Shown here one piece after another: positions 5,946-8,568 of a DNA stretch of 8,568 nucleotides. The position numbers and the translations under genes are program-made. A model generated the notes under the pieces. The model made no database searches. It was given only the letters and a program-made list of their open reading frames with translations, and was not told where the DNA came from. Numbering within the stretch: the stretch's first letter is position 1; the number at the start of each line of letters is the position of its first letter. The stretch is from NCBI GenBank assembly GCA_051745935.1, contig JBNJEM010000329.1:1-8568 (forward strand). Reading direction: 5' to 3'. The DNA comes from JBNJEM01 sp051745935 (GTDB lineage: Bacteria; Planctomycetota; Planctomycetia; Pirellulales; Pirellulaceae).

Positions 5946-6061
5946 ATGCCACGGGCTTGTCCCGTGGTGGTTCACGCTCGCCGCTACACACCGGCCAGAC
6001 ACACCACGCCTGCCCGTCGGTAGCGTGGAATGTAACGGACCACGGGACAAGCCCGTGGCAT
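5946..6061. repeat. Inverted pair of CCACGGG hairpins (REP/BIME-like)
   Basis: The arms at 5946-5968 and 6039-6061 are perfect 23-bp inverted complements separated by 70 bp. Each arm is also a hairpin: CCACGGG-CTTGT-CCCGTGG on the left and CCACGGG-ACAAG-CCCGTGG on the right, a 7-bp stem with a five-base loop. Weaker inverted similarity continues inward to CGCTAC on each side. The arrangement resembles paired REP elements of other bacteria, though no relationship is shown. It lies between two convergent genes, where transcription could end. Confidence 0.85.
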
Positions 6062-6131
6062 TTGCACCTCGAAAAGCCTTTCCTCACTATGCGCAACGGA
6101 CGTGCGAACGCCCGCGGATATCAGTCTTTTG

Positions 6132-6146
6132 CCCGTGAACGGTTAC
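6132..6146 (+). repeat. 15-bp repeat CCCGTGAACGGTTAC, copy 1
   Basis: This is an exact copy of 8431-8445. It lies seven bases downstream of the URO-D-like stop codon and, read in that gene's direction, is GTAACCGTTCACGGG. A related sequence (GCCGTTCACGG) follows the DUF1080 stop codon in the same orientation relative to the gene. Confidence 0.7.
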
Positions 6147-6153
6147 TTTTCCT

Positions 6154-7170
6154 CTAACGCGCTGCTTGAATCATCGCTTGGACATTCTCCGAAGGCGTCG
6201 TCGCGGGAAGCGCGCAGCCGGCATTGAGAATGAAGCGGGGCGTGTCGGCAAACAACCTTAGCAACTCTCGCGTCGTTCGCTCAACCTCCGCCACGGAACC
6301 TCGAGCCAACACGCCACTGGGATCGATGTTGCCGATAAAGGTCGCCCTTTCCGCGAGCGTCCGGCGCGCAACTCGCGCGTCGGTTTTATAATCCAGCTCC
6401 AGGCCATCCGCTCCCGAGCGAAGCAGGTCGGCAAGAATCGGTTCCGTGTCGCCGCAGACGTGCAGGATGTAAGGCAATCCACGATCATGCGCGGCGGCGG
6501 CGACCCGCTGCTCGTAAGGCAGCGCGAAGGTGCGATACATCTCCGGGGATATCATCGCCGGCCCCGCTGGACTATCGCCGTTGGACGTCACGTGTGCGCC
6601 CGCCTCCGCCATCAACCGAACGAATTGGCAGGTCGCTTCCGTGCAGTACTCCAACAACCGAGACACCCAGGTCCGATTCCGTTCATCCAGAAGGTCCATC
6701 ATCCAGCTGGCTGGAGTTCGCATCATGCTGGCCAGCGAAAAAGGAGCTTGGTCCGCGTTGCCGCGCACGAGGATCTCGTCGCCAAAGTAGACGCGAAGAT
6801 TCCGGACCGCCTCCATCCATATCTGGACACGCGGGTGGCTGGCGATATTGGGAGGCGGCAGCTCGGACACTTCTCGCGGGTCGCGGAGACATCCGGTACG
6901 GCATCGCGCCGGCTCGTCCTCCGGAAAATCCACCGGCACCCCAACCGCTTCCGCTAAAGTAGCCGTATCCACGTCCACGACGATACCGTCATATTCGTAC
7001 GTTTCGACGGCTTGAATGAACGTCTTGGCGATGGCCGCGGCACTGGTTCGATAAGCACGCATCGAGTACCCCGCCTCCCGGGCCGCCGGCATGAAATTGT
7101 GAAGCATGATGGGAACGGCGTCCGGCTGGCGCCCATGCAGCGCCGCCATAATGCGTTGGTATCCGTTCAT
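6154..7170 (-). CDS. URO-D superfamily protein, corrinoid methyltransferase-like
   Basis: This 338-residue protein covers the whole uroporphyrinogen-decarboxylase/cobalamin-methyltransferase TIM-barrel family length. It starts MNGYQRIMAALHGRQPDAVP, typical of the family's N-terminus. Later motifs are GDSPAGPAMISPEMYRTFALPY (198-219), ILHVCGDTEPILADLLRSGADGLELD (235-260), FIGNIDPSGVLARG (278-291) and FILNAGCALPATTPSENV (313-330). His237, Cys239 and Cys319 match the H-x-C...C zinc site of MtaA/MtbA-type methyltransferases, which move a methyl group between a corrinoid protein and a thiol. The HemE arginine-rich N-terminal active-site segment is not seen, so haem synthesis is unlikely. No corrinoid protein or coenzyme M pathway gene is in the window, so the acceptor is unknown. 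The ATG at 7170 has GAGGGG five bases upstream; the frame is open further to 7503, but that extension looks non-coding. Confidence 0.8.
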   Translation of the reverse strand: MNGYQRIMAALHGRQPDAVPIMLHNFMPAAREAGYSMRAYRTSAAAIAKTFIQAVETYEYDGIVVDVDTATLAEAVGVPVDFPEDEPARCRTGCLRDPREVSELPPPNIASHPRVQIWMEAVRNLRVYFGDEILVRGNADQAPFSLASMMRTPASWMMDLLDERNRTWVSRLLEYCTEATCQFVRLMAEAGAHVTSNGDSPAGPAMISPEMYRTFALPYEQRVAAAAHDRGLPYILHVCGDTEPILADLLRSGADGLELDYKTDARVARRTLAERATFIGNIDPSGVLARGSVAEVERTTRELLRLFADTPRFILNAGCALPATTPSENVQAMIQAAR

Positions 7171-7553
7171 GGCATCCCCTCGCCTGAATTCTTGTCCTCG
7201 GTGATCTCTCTGCGTCTCGAAACGCCCCACGAAACGTGGTACGATGATGTCACGGAAAAGTCCACTCCAAAGCGTTAACGTCGTCCAAGTTTGGTAAAAT
7301 GACACTTCCACGATAGCAGCATTTCGCCGAGCTGGGGGCTGACGGCGGGTAACAAAACCTGATTTCCGATTCCAAAACGTCCTCGGGATTGGACAATCCC
7401 CCCGCGGTTTTGTTGCGGAACGAAAAACAAGTTCTGCAGCTCGGTCCCGGCTGGAGTACAATGGGGGATGCGAGTGGGGTGTCGCCGTTGACCTTACCAT
7501 CACTTGAAAATGTCGTACTTGACAACTTTGTCACGCCTTACAGGAGAACCAAC
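7171..7553. other. Divergent intergenic region
   Basis: These 383 bp separate the divergently transcribed URO-D-like and DUF1080 genes. Both flanking frames stay open into it but show no family similarity here. A small inverted repeat CCACG-AAA-CGTGG is at 7227-7239. TAAAAT (7295-7300) and TTGACA (7519-7524) resemble single promoter boxes, but neither has a partner at the right distance, so I call no promoter. Confidence 0.5.
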
Positions 7554-8228
7554 ATGACAAGAGTCCTTCGAGCTATTTTCGCGCCGGCCCTGGTTTTGAT
7601 GATGACGATCATGGGTACGGAGCTTCTTTTCGCGCAGCAGGAGACCGGCGAGGGGTGGACCCCTCTGTTCAATGGGAAGGACTTCGACGGCTGGAAATTT
7701 CAACTGGGCGGGGAAGGCACCGAAAACAAGGGCACCTTTACGATTGAAGACGGACTGTTGATCTGCAAGGGACGTCCGGCCGGCTACATGTATACGGAGA
7801 AAAGCTACGACGACTACACCTTGCGGTTCGAGTTCGCTTTCAAGAGGCCCGAGGGGTTGGAAGATGATTCGAAGTTTGGCGGCAATAGCGGCTGCCTGAT
7901 CCATGTCGGTGAAAAAAACGCGCTCGGTATCTGGCCGCGTTCGATTGAAGTGCAAGGCATGCACAGGCAGCTTGGTCTCATCCTTCCAATCCCGCGCGAC
8001 TTGAAATGCGAACTGACCTTCGACAAGGAAGCGCGCGACCGGGTCATCAAGCCGGTTGGCGAGTTCAATGCCATGGAGATCGAGGTCAAGGGGGGCGACA
8101 TGGTCATCTCGCTCAACGGCGCCATCGTTTCCACGGTGAGCGACTGTGAATTGACCGAAGGGCCGATCGGCCTCCAAAGCGAAGGCGCGGAGACCCACTG
8201 GAAAAACCTCCGAATCAAGAAAAGGTAG
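7554..8228 (+). CDS. Secreted DUF1080 (3-keto-disaccharide hydrolase family) protein
   Basis: This 224-residue exported protein carries one DUF1080 domain (PF06439), a concanavalin-like beta-sandwich common in planctomycetes; some members hydrolyse 3-keto-glycosides. The signal peptide is MTRVLRAIFAPALVLMMTIMGTELLFA, with probable cleavage before QQ (27/28). Family landmarks follow in order: GWTPLFNGKDFDGWKF (34-49), YTLRFEFAF (88-96), GGNSGCLIHVG (109-119), PRSIEVQG (128-135), FNAMEIEVKGGDMVISLNG (171-189) and EGPIGLQSEGAETHWKNLRIK (202-222). NSGCLIH replaces the more usual NSG-aromatic form. The ATG at 7554 follows AGGAG by seven bases; the open frame upstream to 7389 lacks a signal sequence. 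The gene is divergent from the URO-D-like gene. The stop codon forms the foot of a hairpin. The true substrate cannot be told from the sequence, and some family members probably only bind sugars. Confidence 0.88.
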   Translation: MTRVLRAIFAPALVLMMTIMGTELLFAQQETGEGWTPLFNGKDFDGWKFQLGGEGTENKGTFTIEDGLLICKGRPAGYMYTEKSYDDYTLRFEFAFKRPEGLEDDSKFGGNSGCLIHVGEKNALGIWPRSIEVQGMHRQLGLILPIPRDLKCELTFDKEARDRVIKPVGEFNAMEIEVKGGDMVISLNGAIVSTVSDCELTEGPIGLQSEGAETHWKNLRIKKR

Positions 8229-8258
8229 CCGTTCACGGCCGGCGGCCGTGAATGGCTA
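8226..8258 (+). terminator. Long hairpin starting in the DUF1080 stop codon
   Basis: TAGCCGTTCACGGCC (8226-8240) and GGCCGTGAATGGCTA (8244-8258) pair over 15 positions with a single G-U, leaving a three-base GGC loop. The UAG stop codon is the base of the stem. No T-run follows, so this may protect the 3' end of the mRNA or act as a weak terminator. Confidence 0.6.
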
Positions 8259-8290
8259 AGTATGATCTGTCTGATCAGTCCGGAGCGAGG

Positions 8291-8332
8291 AGCGAATATC
8301 GAATATCGAGCAAGGAATTTCGAATGATGAAG
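8291..8332 (+). repeat. AGCGAATATCGAATATCGAG element, probable dispersed repeat
   Basis: CGAATAT is directly repeated (8293-8299 and 8300-8306), followed by CAAGGAATTTCGAATGATGAAG. I recall very similar intergenic sequences from planctomycete genomes, where they give spurious small proteins; that is memory, not a search. Only one copy is present in this window. Confidence 0.4.
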
Positions 8333-8430
8333 TTCGGCGGAATGCGGATCAATACCGGTGAACTATCAACTCTCTGAAGGTTGTCTGCTTGCGGTTACCG
8401 GCGTTGATTAGCGGGTTGTTTCACTCCCGA

Positions 8431-8445
8431 CCCGTGAACGGTTAC
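8431..8445 (+). repeat. 15-bp repeat CCCGTGAACGGTTAC, copy 2
   Basis: This copy is identical to 6132-6146 and in the same absolute orientation. Its core GTGAACGG is the reverse complement of the CCGTTCAC in the stop-codon hairpin 200 bp upstream, so the two could pair at RNA level. Confidence 0.65.
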
Positions 8446-8492
8446 AAGAAAAGTAAGTGAATTGACCCCATGGTTGCATAAAGACGGCGTAG

Positions 8493-8516
8493 GACGGGTC
8501 TCCAGGCCCGTCTTTT
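8493..8516 (+). terminator. Intrinsic-terminator-like hairpin
   Basis: GACGGGTC (8493-8500) and GGCCCGTC (8505-8512) form an 8-bp stem with one U-G pair around a TCCA loop, followed immediately by TTTT (8513-8516). It lies 265 bp after the DUF1080 stop. It could end a readthrough transcript from that gene or an unannotated small RNA. It could also be another dispersed palindrome. Confidence 0.6.
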
Positions 8517-8568
8517 ACAGCGCATAAATGTCTTTTTGCGGTTGTTTGAAGATCTCACATTTCGTGAG

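Larger units (their letters stand above)
5794..6153. other. Repeat-rich convergent intergenic region
   Basis: This 360-bp gap lies between the 3' ends of the lipoprotein and URO-D-like genes. It holds the truncated 100-bp repeat, the inverted CCACGGG hairpin pair and one copy of the 15-bp CCCGTGAACGGTTAC repeat. Frames that cross it on both strands (for example 5512-6096 minus and 5890-6157 plus) are made of these repeats and are not supported as genes. Confidence 0.6.
8229..8568. other. Non-coding tail with repeats
   Basis: No gene is supported in the last 340 bp. It holds the stop-codon hairpin, a repetitive CGAATATCGAATATCGAG stretch, a copy of the 15-bp CCCGTGAACGGTTAC repeat and a terminator-like hairpin. 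The end of the window cuts off whatever comes next. Confidence 0.6.

Noticed and set aside
5512..6096. 194-residue minus-strand frame across lipoprotein and repeats.
   Set aside because: It is made of the CCACGGG hairpins, the 100-bp repeat fragment and antisense of a better-supported gene.
7171..7503. N-terminal extension of the URO-D-like frame.
   Set aside because: The family N-terminus begins at MNGYQRIMAALHG (7170), which has GAGGGG five bases upstream; the extra 111 residues have no family similarity.
7295..7524. TAAAAT and TTGACA as promoter boxes for the divergent genes.
   Set aside because: Neither has a matching partner at 16-18 bp, and planctomycete promoter consensus is not secure enough to call them.
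7389..7553. Upstream extension of the DUF1080 frame.
   Set aside because: The internal ATG at 7554 has AGGAG at seven bases and begins a textbook signal peptide; the extension would bury that signal.

Overview
The window most probably comes from a planctomycete of the Pirellulales type. This is inferred from gene content and style, not from a marker gene. The signs are a secreted DUF1080 (3-keto-disaccharide hydrolase family) protein, a URO-D/corrinoid-methyltransferase-like protein, a fucose-isomerase-like enzyme, small lipoproteins, a cysteine-rich secreted repeat protein, long intergenic gaps and many dispersed palindromic repeats. Six genes are supported. They cover about 58% of the window, and much of the rest is repetitive. 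No rRNA, tRNA, CRISPR array, transposase or integrase was seen.

Layout, left to right. Positions 1-375 hold a cluster of a 66-bp element with terminal inverted repeats and copies of a 17-bp motif. A minus-strand lipoprotein gene (393-1175) follows; its 5' end is fused in frame to one copy of a 100-bp dispersed repeat. Positions 1176-1746 have no convincing gene. Positions 1747-2240 are five tandem copies of the same 100-bp repeat in an A-B-A-B-A order. Directly behind the array, a leader with a perfect hairpin and an 11-bp tandem duplication precedes the largest gene (2309-3976), a 555-residue sugar-isomerase-like protein. It converges on a cysteine-rich secreted protein gene (minus, 4138-4593), with a terminator-like hairpin between them.

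Positions 4594-5439 have no convincing gene, only small inverted repeats. A 117-residue lipoprotein gene (5440-5793) is followed 25 bp later by a truncated copy of the 100-bp repeat, and then by an inverted pair of CCACGGG hairpins. The last two genes are divergent: a URO-D superfamily protein (minus, 6154-7170) and a DUF1080 protein (plus, 7554-8228). The tail (8229-8568) holds a hairpin that begins in the DUF1080 stop codon, another dispersed repeat and an intrinsic-terminator-like hairpin.

The genes do not form an obvious operon. Two of them (DUF1080 and isomerase-like) fit carbohydrate breakdown in a heterotrophic planctomycete, and three encode exported proteins of unknown role. The most unusual content is the repeats: at least four families, three of which touch gene starts or ends. 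The 100-bp family in particular behaves like an insertable, frame-tolerant element that can also expand in tandem.
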